Positions 18,519-19,004 of a DNA stretch of 19,004 nt are shown in pieces. The DNA comes from Gammaproteobacteria bacterium (lineage in GTDB: Bacteria > Pseudomonadota > Gammaproteobacteria > Steroidobacterales > Steroidobacteraceae). The stretch covers positions 1 to 19,004 of the forward strand of contig JAOUGR010000004.1 in the NCBI GenBank assembly GCA_029857655.1. Direction: 5' to 3'. The translations under genes and the position numbers were made by a program. Within the stretch, counting starts at the first letter, position 1, and the number at the start of each line of letters is the position of its first letter. The notes below the pieces were generated by a model. That model was not told the DNA's origin, did not search any database, and was given only the letters and a program-made list of their open reading frames with translations.

Positions 18519-19004
18519 TCATCCCTGCCGCAGGGTGCTGATCGGCGGATGATTGATGACGCCGCGCGCGGCGAAGGTGCCGGCACCACCGACGATTACG
18601 GTTCCCGCTGCCAGCCCGATCACCCAGACCCAGGGATCGAGCGTGTACTTGAGCTCGAAGAGCTGCGTTGCGAGCAGCCAGCCCGCGAGTGTTGCGCCGA
18701 GCGCCGCAAGCGTGCCTGAAAGCACCCCGAGCGCCGTGAACTCCGAGGCGACACCGGCGAGCACCACGCGCCGGCTCGCACCGAGCGTTCGCAGTATCGC
18801 GCTTTCGTAGCGGCGTTCGTCGCGCGTCGACTGGATTGCGGCGAGCAATACCATGATGCCCGCGGCAAGCGTGAACAGGAATACATACTGAACGGCGAGC
18901 GATGCGCGATCCATGATGTCGCGTATTTGCGCGAGGATCGAGTCGATGTCGAAGATCGACACCGACGGGAAGCGGCGCACCAGGTCTGCCAGCAGCGGCC
19001 GCTG
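18519..19004 (-). CDS. FtsX-type ABC transporter permease, C-terminal part (N-terminus beyond window)
   Basis: The reading frame is open to the window edge; 161 codons are visible, so this is the 3' end of a larger gene. The pattern is a short periplasmic stretch (FPSVSIFDIDSIL), a helix (VQYVFLFTLAAGIMVLLAAI), the cytosolic signature RRYESAILRTLGASRR, then two further helices and the ending LRQG. This matches the C-terminal FtsX domain of YbbP/LolC-type permeases, which work with a partner ATPase in moving lipids or lipoproteins at the inner membrane. The EAILRTLGAS motif is the part that contacts the ATPase. The ATPase gene is not in the window. Confidence 0.88.
   Translation of the reverse strand, partial: QRPLLADLVRRFPSVSIFDIDSILAQIRDIMDRASLAVQYVFLFTLAAGIMVLLAAIQSTRDERRYESAILRTLGASRRVVLAGVASEFTALGVLSGTLAALGATLAGWLLATQLFELKYTLDPWVWVIGLAAGTVIVGGAGTFAARGVINHPPISTLRQG

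Overview
The window reads as chromosomal DNA of a high-GC Pseudomonadota, most likely a gamma- or betaproteobacterium. The reasons are strong G/C bias at third codon positions, a divergent katG/oxyR pair with an E. coli-like OxyR, and a CoA-dependent aerobic aromatic pathway of the type described in Azoarcus evansii. Coding density is very high: no stretch over 300 bases lacks a gene, and many junctions overlap by 1-4 bases. I see no rRNA, tRNA, CRISPR array, insertion sequence or phage gene.

Layout. (1) 1-1025: a truncated short-chain dehydrogenase and a small membrane protein, both on the minus strand, separated by a good intrinsic terminator. (2) 1134-5152: an oxidative-stress block, with katG on the minus strand diverging from oxyR. 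The 126-bp gap between them holds a four-half-site OxyR box. A zinc-peptidase-like gene follows oxyR. (3) 5164-12025: a minus-strand aromatic-acid catabolic cluster. It holds an aryl-CoA ligase (2-aminobenzoate-CoA ligase type), then a bifunctional aminobenzoyl-CoA monooxygenase/reductase, a MarR regulator, a crotonase-family protein, an acyl-CoA dehydrogenase and a RidA-family protein. The last five overlap end to end and share one strong promoter with a palindromic operator over its -35. (4) 12052-16438: a plus-strand group made of an unusual 934-residue fusion (LCAT-like lipase, M17-N-like middle domain, CHAT caspase-like protease), then a class I glutamine amidotransferase 1 nt later, then a MOSC protein. 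(5) 16426-19004: a secreted DUF4139 protein, a small single-pass membrane protein and the 3' part of a FtsX-type ABC permease.

How the genes work together. The ligase activates 2-aminobenzoate (or a close analogue) to its CoA thioester. The two-domain flavoprotein hydroxylates and reduces the ring to a non-aromatic enamine/ketone. The crotonase-like and acyl-CoA dehydrogenase proteins would continue by beta-oxidation-like steps, and the RidA-like protein would suit hydrolysis of the enamine or imine. No thiolase or 3-hydroxyacyl-CoA dehydrogenase is present, so later steps must be encoded elsewhere. The most unusual object is the lipase-CHAT fusion. Both catalytic centres look intact, it has no recognisable secretion signal, and it is probably translationally coupled to an amidotransferase. 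It is the best candidate here for an undescribed system.
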